In this document: piece by piece, positions 31,168-39,988 of the stretch
Layout of the letters: every line of letters starts with the position of its first letter
Numbering within the stretch: the first letter of the stretch is position 1
DNA from: an uncultured Sphingomonas sp.
Lineage (GTDB): Bacteria > Pseudomonadota > Alphaproteobacteria > Sphingomonadales > Sphingomonadaceae
Assembly: GCF_913777625.1 (NCBI RefSeq)
Contig: NZ_CAJYTI010000033.1
Coordinates: forward strand, 1 to 64,000
DNA length: 64,000 nucleotides
Direction of reading: 5' to 3'
Made by a program: the position numbers and the translations under genes
The notes under the pieces: model-generated
Told to the model about the DNA's origin: nothing
Databases searched by the model: none
The model's input: the letters and a program-made list of their open reading frames with translations, nothing else

Positions 31168-32253
31168 TCAGGCGGCTTCCGCCGCGGGCGGGCGTTCGGC
31201 GGCAATCGCCCGGTCGATCGTCAGCCGCGAGCGCACGCCCCCGGCATCGATGTTGAGCTTCATCAGCCGTCGTTCGGGGTAGCGCAGCAGGTTCGCCTGC
31301 TGGCGCTCCAGCATCTCCAGATCCTCGCCGAAGATGGTGCCCTGGCCGGCGCGGATCGTGTCGGTGAGCGCCGCATCCGCCACCGCAAAGCGCCGCGCCA
31401 TGCCCCAGAAATAATGATGCGAGGTTTCGGTTTCCGGCGTGATGAAGTCGACCACGATGCTCGAGGCCTTCCAGCGATCCTCGGCATGATAGCCGCCCTT
31501 GCCGGCCAGCGCGACCCCCACTTCGATCAGCACATGGCTGGGCAGGGTGAAGCGGCAGATCTGCCAGCGGTCGACCGGCTGGTCGTCGGGCAGCCCGGCA
31601 CCGCGCAGCGCCATCTTCCAGAAGGGCGGCGCCTCGATCCCGTCCATGAAGCGACGGGTGACGACCTGTCCGTCCTCGACCAATGTCTCGACCGGCGCCT
31701 CGTCGATCTCCTTCTGGCCGATGCTGGTGCTGTGGACATAGGTCTCGTGGGTAAGGTCCATCAGATTGTCGACCATCAGCCGGTAGTCGCAGGCGATGTG
31801 ATAATAGCCGCCGCCATAGGCCCATTCGGGGCTCTCGGCCCATTCCAGGTAGTGGAGCTTGGCGGGGTCGGCGGCCTCGGCGTCGCCCGGCCAGACCCAG
31901 AGGAAGCCGTAGCGCTCGATAACCGCGAAGCGGCGGACTCCGGCGAATTTCTCGACCCGCTGGCCCGGCATCGAGGTTGCCCGGCCGGCGCACCCCATGG
32001 TAAGCCCATGATAGCCGCAGACGAGTTCGCCGTCGCGGACGAAGCCGAGCGACAGCGGTGCGCCGCGATGCGGGCAGAAATCCTCCAGCGCGACGACCTC
32101 GCCGCCAGCCTTGCGGTAGAATACCATGGCCTCGCCGCAGATAGTGCGGCCGAGCGGCTTGTCCTGTACCTCGGCGGCGGTCGCCGCGACATACCATGCG
32201 TTGCGGGGCCAGGGGCGCTCGCCTCCGAGCGCAGAATCACCGTGCCGTTCCAT
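31168..32253 (-). CDS. vanA: Vanillate O-demethylase oxygenase subunit (VanA)
   Basis: 361 aa Rieske non-haem iron oxygenase that demethylates vanillate to protocatechuate plus formaldehyde. The Rieske ligands are Cys60-Pro-His62 (DFCPHRGAPLSLGF) and Cys79-x-x-His82 (VCGYHGLTM). The mononuclear iron site follows in DNLMDLTHETYVHSTSIGQ, a VanA hallmark. The ferredoxin reductase partner VanB is not in the window, so electrons must come from a gene elsewhere. The promoter at 32287-32315 overlaps a VanR-type operator. Confidence 0.9.
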   Translation of the reverse strand: MERHGDSALGGERPWPRNAWYVAATAAEVQDKPLGRTICGEAMVFYRKAGGEVVALEDFCPHRGAPLSLGFVRDGELVCGYHGLTMGCAGRATSMPGQRVEKFAGVRRFAVIERYGFLWVWPGDAEAADPAKLHYLEWAESPEWAYGGGYYHIACDYRLMVDNLMDLTHETYVHSTSIGQKEIDEAPVETLVEDGQVVTRRFMDGIEAPPFWKMALRGAGLPDDQPVDRWQICRFTLPSHVLIEVGVALAGKGGYHAEDRWKASSIVVDFITPETETSHHYFWGMARRFAVADAALTDTIRAGQGTIFGEDLEMLERQQANLLRYPERRLMKLNIDAGGVRSRLTIDRAIAAERPPAAEAA

Positions 32254-32277
32254 TCGCCTCGTCCTCGGATTCTTATT

Positions 32278-32289
32278 ATTGGATCCAAT
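32278..32289. promoter_or_regulatory. VanR operator (ATTGGATCCAAT)
   Basis: Perfect 12-bp palindrome 24 nt upstream of the vanA start and overlapping its -10 box. It is identical, from memory, to the operator of the Caulobacter VanR/Pvan system. Confidence 0.85.
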
Positions 32290-32315
32290 AGAGGTCGGAA
32301 TCGTGCTTGCGTCAA
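32287..32315 (-). promoter_or_regulatory. vanA promoter
   Basis: Reading leftwards: -35 TTGACG (32315-32310), a 17-nt spacer, then -10 TCTATT (32292-32287). The VanR operator overlaps the -10 box, so bound repressor would block polymerase. Confidence 0.7.
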
Positions 32316-32356
32316 GCGGCTATGGCGAAAATTCGACAGAGTGTTCCGGGACTGGG

Positions 32357-33268
32357 CTATGCGCGCGCCTCGGTCGCGCCGGCGTGGCGCCGCAGCCCCT
32401 CGCGCAGCCACATCAACCCGGAGTCGCTGGCGCGTGTCCGGCTGAACTGGATCATCTCGCGCATCCGGGGCAGCGGGAAGGGCGGGGGCGCCATGGCGAG
32501 CGGGAGCTTGTCCATGAACAGCCGGGCGAGCCGGGCATGGACCAGTGCGATCCGGTGGGTGCCGGGCAGCAGCCAGGGCACCAGCGTGAAGGAGGTGACG
32601 GTCACCTCGATCCGCCGCGTGTCGCCGCGGGCGCGGACGAACTGCTCGACAAAGGCCGGGGTGTTGGAAAGCTCGACCACCACATGGCCCGCGGTCTGAT
32701 ATTCTTCCTCGGTGATCGGCTTCGCGAACAGCGGGTTCTCGGACCAGCCGAGCACGACATGCTCCTCCTCGAACAGCAGCTCGGTCGGGTGGCCGTGCGC
32801 CTGGAACTGCTCAGGCGAGATGATGCAGTCGACCTCACCGCGCTCCATCTGTTCGGTGACGCCGCTATGCGGCGCGATCACGGAACAGCGGATTCCGGGC
32901 GCCTGCACCGCCATCTCGGCGAGCAGTGGCTGGACGGCGATCGAGGTGACATAGTCCGAGGCGGCGATCCGGAAGCGGCGCCTCGAGGTCTGCGGATCGA
33001 ACAGCGTCGAACTGGAGATCAGCGCCTGCGCGTTCGCCACGATTTCGGCCACGCGGGGCGCCAGTTCCTGCGCGTGCGGGCTCGGCACCATCTGCTTGCC
33101 GTTGGCGACCAGCAGCGGATCGTTGAACGATTCGCGCAGCCGGCGCAGCGCCGCGCTCATCGCCGGCTGGGTGAGGCGAAGCCGCTCGGCCGCCCGGGTG
33201 ACGCTGCGTTCCTCCATCAGGGTGTGGAAGGCGACGAGCAGGTTCAGGTCGAAACGATCAAGCCGCAT
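32357..33268 (-). CDS. LysR regulator of the NodD type
   Basis: 303 aa. The HTH region FDLNLLVAFHTLMEERSVTR, then AAERLRLTQPAMSAALRRLR, closely follows NodD. So does the effector domain (RRRFRIAASDYVT, GEVDCIISPE, EEEHVVLGWSENPLF, TAGHVVVELSNTP). NodD and the related FdeR respond to flavonoids, and other members of this subgroup respond to salicylate or other aromatics. It diverges from the receptor and ring-cleavage operon at 33377-43629 and is the evident regulator. The inducer class is inferred from family resemblance only. Confidence 0.85.
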   Translation of the reverse strand: MRLDRFDLNLLVAFHTLMEERSVTRAAERLRLTQPAMSAALRRLRESFNDPLLVANGKQMVPSPHAQELAPRVAEIVANAQALISSSTLFDPQTSRRRFRIAASDYVTSIAVQPLLAEMAVQAPGIRCSVIAPHSGVTEQMERGEVDCIISPEQFQAHGHPTELLFEEEHVVLGWSENPLFAKPITEEEYQTAGHVVVELSNTPAFVEQFVRARGDTRRIEVTVTSFTLVPWLLPGTHRIALVHARLARLFMDKLPLAMAPPPFPLPRMREMIQFSRTRASDSGLMWLREGLRRHAGATEARA

Positions 33269-33376
33269 GCATCAATCCCATGATTGGATAAGCATAAAAT
33301 ATTAGAATTTTGATTAATGTCAAAAGCGACCCATTCTCGTGCGCAGCGGACGATCGAAGATCTGCATTTCAGGAGA
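33269..33376. promoter_or_regulatory. Divergent regulator/receptor control region
   Basis: 108 nt, strikingly A+T-rich for this genome. It holds ATTA-N10-TAAT (33301-33318), with the T-rich/A-rich symmetry of a LysR box, and ATTGGATAAGC at about 33281. It must carry both divergent promoters. AGGAGA (33371-33376) abuts the receptor start. Confidence 0.55.
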
Positions 33377-35800
33377 ATGGATGTGAACCGGGCATGGAGG
33401 CGGACCAGTTCGATACTGGCCCTCACGATCGCAGGCATCGCGACGCAGGCGCATGCGCAGAGCGAGGGGCAGGCAGGCGGCGACGCGCAGCAGCAGCAAG
33501 CGGGCAGCGCGGCGGACCAGCAGGGGCTGCAGGAAATCATCGTCACCGCACAGCGCAAGGCCGAGAATCTGCAGCGTGCGGGTATTCCGGTCGCGGTCGT
33601 CACCGGCGATCAGCTGGTAAGCCGCGGCCTCACCAGCTCGAACGAGCTGGGCAACTCGGTGCCGTCGCTCAGCGCGCAGCCGCAGGGCGGCGCTAACACC
33701 GTCTTCTTCCTGCGCGGCGTCGGCAACTTCACCGTCAACGGCTATAGCGACCCGGCAGTCGCCTTCAATTACGACGGCGTCTATCTCGGCCGGGCGACCT
33801 CCACCTCGGGCATCTTCTACGATCTCGAGCGGGTGGAGGTGCTCAAGGGACCGCAGGGCACGCTCTACGGCCGCAACGCTACCGCGGGCGCGATCAACGT
33901 GCTGCCGACCCGCCCCAAGATCGGCGAGAACAGCGGCTTCGTCACCGCCAGCTACGGCAATTACGACGCGATCAACGTCCAGGGTGCGGTCAACATCGCG
34001 ATGGGCGAGCATGGCGCGCTGCGCATCGCCGGGAACGTCTTGAGCCGCGACGGCTACCAGAAGGACGGTACCAGCGACGAGAAGACCCAGGCGCTGCGTG
34101 TCCAGTTCCTGACCGAGCTGACGCCCGACCTCACCGTGCGCATCGGCGGCGACTTCTCGCACAGCGGCGGCAAGGGGCCTGGCTCGACCTATGCCGGCCG
34201 GATCGTGTTCAACGGCACGAGCAACCAATTCGTCCCGTCGGGCCTCGGAGCGGACACCGGGCTGTTCTCGGCCGATGCCCAGGCCTATCGCCAAACGCTG
34301 TTCAGCGGGCTTGCGGGTCGAACGCTGGTGCCGCTCGACGTGCCGCCCTATCTCGACAACAATTACTACGGCGCCAACGCCGAGATCAGTCTGCGCACCG
34401 GCGCCGGCACGCTGACCGTGATCCCGTCCTGGCGCTATTCCAAGCTCGACAACCGGTTCGCGGTGCCGGCCTTCTATGGCGATGTCGCCGAGACCGACGA
34501 GCAGAAGAGCCTGGAGGTCCGCTTCGCCGGCAATCGTGTCGGCATCTTCGACTATATGCTGGGCGCCTATTATTTCGACGAGTCCGTCGCGGCGACCTAT
34601 CTCTATGCCCAGCAGGCGCTGAACGCGTATCAGCAGTTCACCTCGGGCACCAAATCCTATGCCGGGTTCGGACGGCTCACCGCCAATTTCGGCGATCGCC
34701 TGCGGCTGATCGGTGGTCTGCGCTACACCAAGGACGACAAGGACTTCAACGGCCGCGCCGACGTGTTCCTCGTCCGCTGCACCGTCGTCGTGCAGGGCCG
34801 GCCGAGCTGTCCCACCGCGCCGCTGCTGCCCTCGACCGGGCGCTATCAGGATCTGACGTCGCTGGGCTATCCCAGCGTGCCGGACAACCAGGCCCGCCCG
34901 ATCGGCACGACCGGCGCGCTGCTGATCCATGCCGTCACGCCGGTGAACACGCCGCTGTCGAACGACCGCTTCACCTACCACCTCGGTGCCGAATTCGACG
35001 TCGGCCCGCATTCGCTGCTCTATGCCAATTACGAGACCGGCTATCGCTCGGGCGGCTTTGCGCTTTCCGCCGGCTACGAGACGTTCCAGCCCGAATATAT
35101 CGACGCCTACACGATCGGCATGAAGAACCGGTTCTTCGACAACCGGCTGCAGCTGAACCTGGAGGCCTTCCTCTGGAAGTATCGCAACCAGCAGGTCAAC
35201 CACACCGGCATCGATCGCAACGGCAACCAAGGCCAGTTCACCGAGAATGTCGGCAAGTCGACCAACAAGGGCGTCGAGGTCGAGGCCCAGTTCCTCGCCA
35301 CGCGCAACACGCTGCTGAGCGTCAACGTCCAGTATCTCGACGCGAAGTACGACAATTTCGTCTATCGCGAGCCGATCGGCGCCACGCCGCCGATCAGCGG
35401 CTGCCCCTATCGCGCCAGCGCGACTGCCGGCATGTACGACATCGATTGCTCGGGCCGTACCGCCTACCAGTCGCCCAAATGGACGATGAACCTCGGCGCG
35501 CAACAAACCGTGCCGCTGGGCGACTACAAGGCGGTTCTGTCCGCCGACACCCAATATAGGTCCAGCCGGGTGGTGGGGTTCGAATATATGCCCAACCAGC
35601 TGGTCGGCGCGACCTGGGTGAGCAATGCCCAGATTGCCTTCGGCTCGGCCGACGATCGCTGGTCGATCGCCGCCTATGTCCGCAACATCGAGGACGAACG
35701 CTACCAGGCGAGCGCGCAGATCTACAGCGCCGGCTCGGCCGCGCTTGCGGTCTACTCGCCGCCGCGGACCTACGGCGTGCGCGTGAGCTCGAAGTTCTGA
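33377..35800 (+). CDS. TonB-dependent receptor, aromatic-cluster associated
   Basis: About 807 aa outer-membrane receptor with signal peptide (SSILALTIAGIATQAHAQ), a TonB-box/plug start at EIIVTAQRKAENLQRAGIPV and plug motifs VEVLKGPQGTLYGRNATAGA. It ends RVSSKF. ATG 33377 directly abuts AGGAGA, too close for good initiation. GTG 33383, two codons on, has ideal spacing, so the real start may be there. It heads the operon running to 43629 and likely imports the bulky aromatic substrate of that operon. It belongs to the FecA-like group common in sphingomonad aromatic loci, unlike the carbohydrate-type receptors at 12534 and 59710. Confidence 0.88.
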   Translation: MDVNRAWRRTSSILALTIAGIATQAHAQSEGQAGGDAQQQQAGSAADQQGLQEIIVTAQRKAENLQRAGIPVAVVTGDQLVSRGLTSSNELGNSVPSLSAQPQGGANTVFFLRGVGNFTVNGYSDPAVAFNYDGVYLGRATSTSGIFYDLERVEVLKGPQGTLYGRNATAGAINVLPTRPKIGENSGFVTASYGNYDAINVQGAVNIAMGEHGALRIAGNVLSRDGYQKDGTSDEKTQALRVQFLTELTPDLTVRIGGDFSHSGGKGPGSTYAGRIVFNGTSNQFVPSGLGADTGLFSADAQAYRQTLFSGLAGRTLVPLDVPPYLDNNYYGANAEISLRTGAGTLTVIPSWRYSKLDNRFAVPAFYGDVAETDEQKSLEVRFAGNRVGIFDYMLGAYYFDESVAATYLYAQQALNAYQQFTSGTKSYAGFGRLTANFGDRLRLIGGLRYTKDDKDFNGRADVFLVRCTVVVQGRPSCPTAPLLPSTGRYQDLTSLGYPSVPDNQARPIGTTGALLIHAVTPVNTPLSNDRFTYHLGAEFDVGPHSLLYANYETGYRSGGFALSAGYETFQPEYIDAYTIGMKNRFFDNRLQLNLEAFLWKYRNQQVNHTGIDRNGNQGQFTENVGKSTNKGVEVEAQFLATRNTLLSVNVQYLDAKYDNFVYREPIGATPPISGCPYRASATAGMYDIDCSGRTAYQSPKWTMNLGAQQTVPLGDYKAVLSADTQYRSSRVVGFEYMPNQLVGATWVSNAQIAFGSADDRWSIAAYVRNIEDERYQASAQIYSAGSAALAVYSPPRTYGVRVSSKF

Positions 35801-35811
35801 GGGCGGGCACG

Positions 35812-36783
35812 ATGCACCCCTTGCGCGCCCTGCTTCTCGCCGCCCTGCTGCTTTCGGCAGCAGGCACCGCCAGAGCACAGACGCCGACTGCTGCGCCGGC
35901 CTGGATAACCCTCGGTACGATGGGCGGTCCCGTTCCCGAACCGGCGCGGTCGCAGCCCGCGAATGCGCTGGTCCTCGGCCGCGACGTCTACCTCGTCGAT
36001 GTCGGCGACGGAGCGGTAGAGCAGCTCGCCAAGGTCGACCTCCAGGCGCTGCAGGTGAAGGCGGTCTTCCTCAGTCACCTGCATTTCGATCATACCGGCG
36101 GCCTCGCCGCGCTGATCGGCCTGCGCTACCAGACCAACGCGCCCGGCCCGCTCCACGTCTATGGCCCGCCGGGCACCAAGGCGCTGGTCGACGGGCTGGT
36201 CGCCTCGATGCAGCCGGCTGCGGCTGCGGGCTATGGCCTGCCCGGCGCGCCGGTGATCGATCCGGCGACGACGGTGGTCGTCACCGAGATGGTGGACGGC
36301 ACGACGGAGACGCTTGGCGGTTTCACCGTGCGCGCCGCCAAGAACAGCCATTACAGCTTCCCGCCGGGATCGGCCGAGGACAGCCACTACCAGTCGCTGG
36401 CGCTGCGGTTCGACCTGCCGGGCAAATCGATCGTCTACACCGGCGACACCGGGCCGAGCCCGGCAGTCGACGCGCTCGGCCGCGGCGCGGACCTGCTGGT
36501 CAGCGAGATGATCGACGTGCCGGCCACGATGGCGGCGATCGCGCGGATCCAGCCGAACATGCCCGCGGCGCAGCGCGACGCAATGGCCGAGCATCTGACC
36601 CGCCATCACCTCACCCCGCAGCAGGTCGGCGAAATGGCCAAGGCGATGGGGGTGAAGCAGGTGGTGCTGACCCACCTCGTGATCGCCCGCGCGGACCAGG
36701 CGGCGATCGATCGGGCCATCGCCACCATCCACCAATCCTTCCCCGGGCCGGTCACGGCCGCCCAAGATCTGGAACGATTTTAA
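35812..36783 (+). CDS. Periplasmic metallo-beta-lactamase-fold hydrolase
   Basis: 323 aa with a signal peptide cleaved near ARAQ (about residue 23). The zinc-binding motif LSHLHFDHTGG gives His89, His91, Asp93 and His94. Further ligands come from NSHYSF, YTGDTGP and a late TRHHLTPQQVGEMA. MBL-fold enzymes hydrolyse lactones, esters, phosphodiesters and beta-lactams. Placement 11 nt after the receptor gene suggests it processes the imported compound in the periplasm, perhaps a lactone or ester. The substrate is not known. Confidence 0.8.
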   Translation: MHPLRALLLAALLLSAAGTARAQTPTAAPAWITLGTMGGPVPEPARSQPANALVLGRDVYLVDVGDGAVEQLAKVDLQALQVKAVFLSHLHFDHTGGLAALIGLRYQTNAPGPLHVYGPPGTKALVDGLVASMQPAAAAGYGLPGAPVIDPATTVVVTEMVDGTTETLGGFTVRAAKNSHYSFPPGSAEDSHYQSLALRFDLPGKSIVYTGDTGPSPAVDALGRGADLLVSEMIDVPATMAAIARIQPNMPAAQRDAMAEHLTRHHLTPQQVGEMAKAMGVKQVVLTHLVIARADQAAIDRAIATIHQSFPGPVTAAQDLERF

Positions 36784-36786
36784 GCC

Positions 36787-37902
36787 ATGCAGTCTCTCAA
36801 GATCCTCGTCATCGGCGGCGGTATCGGCGGGCTTACCGCCGCGATCGCGCTTCGGAAAAATGGCTTCGCCGTCGAAGTGATCGAGCGCGATCCGAACTGG
36901 TCGGTCTACGGCGTCGGCATCATCCAGCAGGCCAATGTGCTCCGCGCGATGAAGGCGCTGGACCTGCTCGACGACTATCTCGGCGCCGGCGTCGGGTTCG
37001 ATGCGGTGGAGATCTTCCGGCCGGACGGGGTGAAGGTCGCCCGGGTACCCGCGCCGCGGCTGCTGGAGGGCTATCCCGCCAATGTCGGGATCGGTCGTCC
37101 GGCGCTCCACAAGGTGCTGGGCGACCGCACGATCGCGCTCGGCGCCGACGTGCGGCTCGGCATCACCGCCGAGACGATCGTCGATGATGGTGAGCAGGTC
37201 GCGGTTACTTTCTCCGACGGCAGCAGCGGGATCTACGATATCGTGATCGGCGCGGATGGCGTCTATTCGCAGACCCGCGCGACCCTGTTCCCCGACGCCG
37301 AGCGGCCGCAATTCACCGGCCAGGCGGTGTGGCGGTACAATTTCCCGCGCTTCGCCGACCTGGATGCGCTCCAGGTCTATAACGGCCCGACCGGCGTCGG
37401 CTTCGTGCCGATCAGCGACAGCCTGATGTACATGTATGTAACGACGCCGGAGCCGGACAATCCGCGCTACCCGCGCGACGGGCTTGCCGCGACCATGCGG
37501 AGCAAGCTCGCCGCCTGCGCCCCCGCGATCCGCGACCTCGCCGAGCAGATCACCGACGACGACGGCGTGGTCTATCGCCCGCTCGAAGGCATGCTGGTCG
37601 GAGGCCCCTGGCATCGCGGTCGCGTCGTGCTGCTCGGCGATGCGGTGCACGCGACCACCCCGCATCTCGGCCAGGGCGCCGGCATGGCGATCGAGGACAG
37701 CCTCGTCCTCGCCGAGGAACTGGCGCGCGCCGAGACGGTGGACGAGGCGTTCACCGCCTATCGCGCCCGCCGCTTCGATCGCTGCGCCTATATCGTCCGC
37801 CAGAGCCTCGCCATCTGCCACGGCCAGCTCGGCAAGGGCCCACCGGTCGATAACGCCAAGGCGACGGCCGAGATGTTCGCCGTCACCGCTGAACCCATCT
37901 GA
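36787..37902 (+). CDS. FAD-dependent aromatic monooxygenase
   Basis: 371 aa group A flavoprotein hydroxylase. VIGGGIGGLTAA (residues 9-20) and Glu33-Arg34 bind FAD. IVIGADGVYSQTRATLFP is the DG motif. GDAVHATTPHLGQGAGMAIE is the GD motif. It would hydroxylate a phenolic ring next to an existing OH using NAD(P)H and O2, preparing it for the extradiol dioxygenase 21 nt downstream. FdeE, the naringenin 8-hydroxylase of Herbaspirillum, is the functional analogue I would test first; the substrate is an inference. Confidence 0.83.
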   Translation: MQSLKILVIGGGIGGLTAAIALRKNGFAVEVIERDPNWSVYGVGIIQQANVLRAMKALDLLDDYLGAGVGFDAVEIFRPDGVKVARVPAPRLLEGYPANVGIGRPALHKVLGDRTIALGADVRLGITAETIVDDGEQVAVTFSDGSSGIYDIVIGADGVYSQTRATLFPDAERPQFTGQAVWRYNFPRFADLDALQVYNGPTGVGFVPISDSLMYMYVTTPEPDNPRYPRDGLAATMRSKLAACAPAIRDLAEQITDDDGVVYRPLEGMLVGGPWHRGRVVLLGDAVHATTPHLGQGAGMAIEDSLVLAEELARAETVDEAFTAYRARRFDRCAYIVRQSLAICHGQLGKGPPVDNAKATAEMFAVTAEPI

Positions 37903-37923
37903 CCCTCCCCAGGAAGACCGATC

Positions 37924-38826
37924 ATGACCCGCGTTACCGAGATCCGCTATGTCGGCTATGCCGTCACCGACTTCGACGCCGAGAAGGGCTATTACGAAGA
38001 AGTATGGGGCTTGGAGCCCGTGCCCAGCGACGATGGCCTCGCCTGGTTCAAGGCGCAGGGGCATGACGAGCACCATGTCGTCCGCCTTCGTCCCGCCGAG
38101 GAGAACCGGATCGACGTGATCGCGCTGGCCGCCGACAGCCGCGCCGACGTCGACGCGCTGCACGACCGGGTGACGACAGCCGGGTGCAAGGTCGTGCGCG
38201 CACCCGCGGCCCTCACCACGCCGGGCGGCGGCTATGGCTTCCGCTTCTTTTCGCCCGACGGCCTGCTGTTCGAAATCTCCAGCGACGTCGCCCGCGGCCA
38301 GCGCCGCGAGATCGCGCGCTGGGACGGCGTGCCGGTCAAGATCAGCCACATCGTGCTGCACTCGCCCGATCACCAGGCGGCGGTGCGATTCTTCACCGAC
38401 GTGCTTGGCTTCAAGGTGAGCGACTGGCTCGGCGACTTCATGTGCTTCCTGCGCTGCAACTCGGCGCACCACCGCATCGCGCTGCTGCCCGGGCCCGCCT
38501 GCCTCAACCACGTCGCCTACGACATGGAAGGCATCGACGGCATGATGCGCGGCGCCCACCGGCTGAAGCTCAACGGCATCAACATCGGCTGGGGCCCGGG
38601 CCGCCACACCGCCGGCAACAACACCTTCAGCTATTTCGTGACGCCCAGCGGCTTCGTCACCGAATATACCTCGGAGCTGGAAGAGGTCGATTTCGAGGCG
38701 CATCAGCATCAGGTCTACACGCCCGCGCCGCTGATCATGGACCAGTGGGGCATCGGCACCGGCGGCCCGCAGACGCTGCCGCACCCGGCGCCGAACCCCG
38801 GTCTGTTCGTGGCGGTGGAGGCCTGA
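37924..38826 (+). CDS. Type I (VOC) extradiol ring-cleavage dioxygenase
   Basis: 300 aa with two vicinal-oxygen-chelate modules. The 2-His-1-Glu iron triad is complete in the C-terminal half: His142 (KISHIVLHS), His196 (CLNHVAYDME) and Glu247 (GFVTEYTSE). Supporting active-site residues include GPGRHTAGNN. It is therefore likely an active Fe(II) dioxygenase that meta-cleaves a catechol-like ring made by the preceding monooxygenase. FdeC, which opens the A ring of 8-hydroxynaringenin, is a plausible counterpart. An alpha/beta hydrolase gene follows after 4 nt. Confidence 0.85.
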   Translation: MTRVTEIRYVGYAVTDFDAEKGYYEEVWGLEPVPSDDGLAWFKAQGHDEHHVVRLRPAEENRIDVIALAADSRADVDALHDRVTTAGCKVVRAPAALTTPGGGYGFRFFSPDGLLFEISSDVARGQRREIARWDGVPVKISHIVLHSPDHQAAVRFFTDVLGFKVSDWLGDFMCFLRCNSAHHRIALLPGPACLNHVAYDMEGIDGMMRGAHRLKLNGINIGWGPGRHTAGNNTFSYFVTPSGFVTEYTSELEEVDFEAHQHQVYTPAPLIMDQWGIGTGGPQTLPHPAPNPGLFVAVEA

Positions 38827-38830
38827 TCCA

Positions 38831-39988
38831 ATGGCATTGTTCGAATATTTCCCGAACTATATCTGGAACCTCTCCGTCGCGATCGCGATGGAGAGCGGCG
38901 GCCAGATCGGCGAGCTGGTCGACATGTGCCAGCCGATCAAGGACGCGGCCGCCGCCGGTGCGGATGCCGGGACGCCTCAGTTCATGGCGCAGTGGGTGGC
39001 GATGGCCGACAAGCTGATCGACCTCGCCGCCGAGGACGAGGCGCGGGGCCGCGCTTTTTCCGCTTCGACCAAGCTGGAGCGCGCGGCGCTCTACCTGTTC
39101 ACCGGCGAGCGGATGCAGGGCCATGGCCATCCCGGCCGCAAGGAGACCTATGCCAAGGCGCGGGCGACCTTCGATCGCTCCACCGTGCTCGGCAAGATCA
39201 ACCGCGAGCGGGTGGAAATCCCGCTGGAGACCGGCACGATGCCGGCGCTCTATACTCGCGCGCCGGGCGAGGGGCCGAAGCCCGTCGTGGTCTATTGCAA
39301 CGGTCTCGATAGCTGCAAGGAGCTGCTTTATTGGTCGCGCCTGCCCGAGGCGCTCGCCCGCCGCGGCATCTCTACCCTCTGCGTCGACCAGCCCGGATCC
39401 GGCGAGGCATTGCGCCTCCAGAACCTGCCGGTCGACCCGCATTCGGAGCATTGGGCCTCGAAGGCGGTGGACTGGCTGGAGCAACAGCCGGACGTTGACC
39501 CCAAGCGCATCGGCATGACCGGCATCTCGCTCGGCGGCCATTTCGCGCCACGCGCCGTCGCCTATGAGCCCCGCTTCGCCTCGGGCGCCTGCTGGGGTGC
39601 GAACCATAACTGGGCCGAGGTGCAGCAGAAGCGCCTGAAGCGCGAGGGCGAGAACCCCGTGCCGCATTACTGGGCGCATGTGATGTGGGCGTTCGGCGCC
39701 ACCGACATGGACGATTTCTTCGCCAAGGCGGCGGAGATGAACCTCAACGGCCATATGGACGGGGTGAAGGTGCCCTTCCTCGTCACCCACGGCGCCGAGG
39801 ACCGACAGATCAGCGTCCAGTACGCGCACGACTGCTACGACCAGCTGATCAACAGCCCGAAGCGCGAGCTGAAGATCTTCACCGCACGCGAGGGCGGGGT
39901 CGAGCATGTCGGTGCCGACAACATGTCGTACGGCCGGGACTATATCGCCGACTGGTTCGCCGAGACGCTGGACGGGCACGTCGCATGA
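38831..39988 (+). CDS. Alpha/beta hydrolase, C-C bond hydrolase type
   Basis: 385 aa. An N-terminal helical region (about 1-125) precedes an alpha/beta-hydrolase core, as in 2,6-dihydroxypseudooxynicotine hydrolase and its relatives. The triad is visible: Ser233 in TGISLGGHFAP, Asp324 in THGAEDRQIS and His359 in GGVEHVGADN. Members of this group cleave C-C bonds beside a carbonyl, which fits hydrolysis of a meta-cleavage product. It lies between the dioxygenase and an MFS gene, with a 4-nt ATGA overlap into the latter. Confidence 0.8.
   Translation: MALFEYFPNYIWNLSVAIAMESGGQIGELVDMCQPIKDAAAAGADAGTPQFMAQWVAMADKLIDLAAEDEARGRAFSASTKLERAALYLFTGERMQGHGHPGRKETYAKARATFDRSTVLGKINRERVEIPLETGTMPALYTRAPGEGPKPVVVYCNGLDSCKELLYWSRLPEALARRGISTLCVDQPGSGEALRLQNLPVDPHSEHWASKAVDWLEQQPDVDPKRIGMTGISLGGHFAPRAVAYEPRFASGACWGANHNWAEVQQKRLKREGENPVPHYWAHVMWAFGATDMDDFFAKAAEMNLNGHMDGVKVPFLVTHGAEDRQISVQYAHDCYDQLINSPKRELKIFTAREGGVEHVGADNMSYGRDYIADWFAETLDGHVA

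Noticed and set aside
35770..38784. A 1004-residue antisense open frame across four genes of the aromatic operon
   Set aside because: It crosses several genes with clear catalytic motifs on the other strand and shows only shadow composition.
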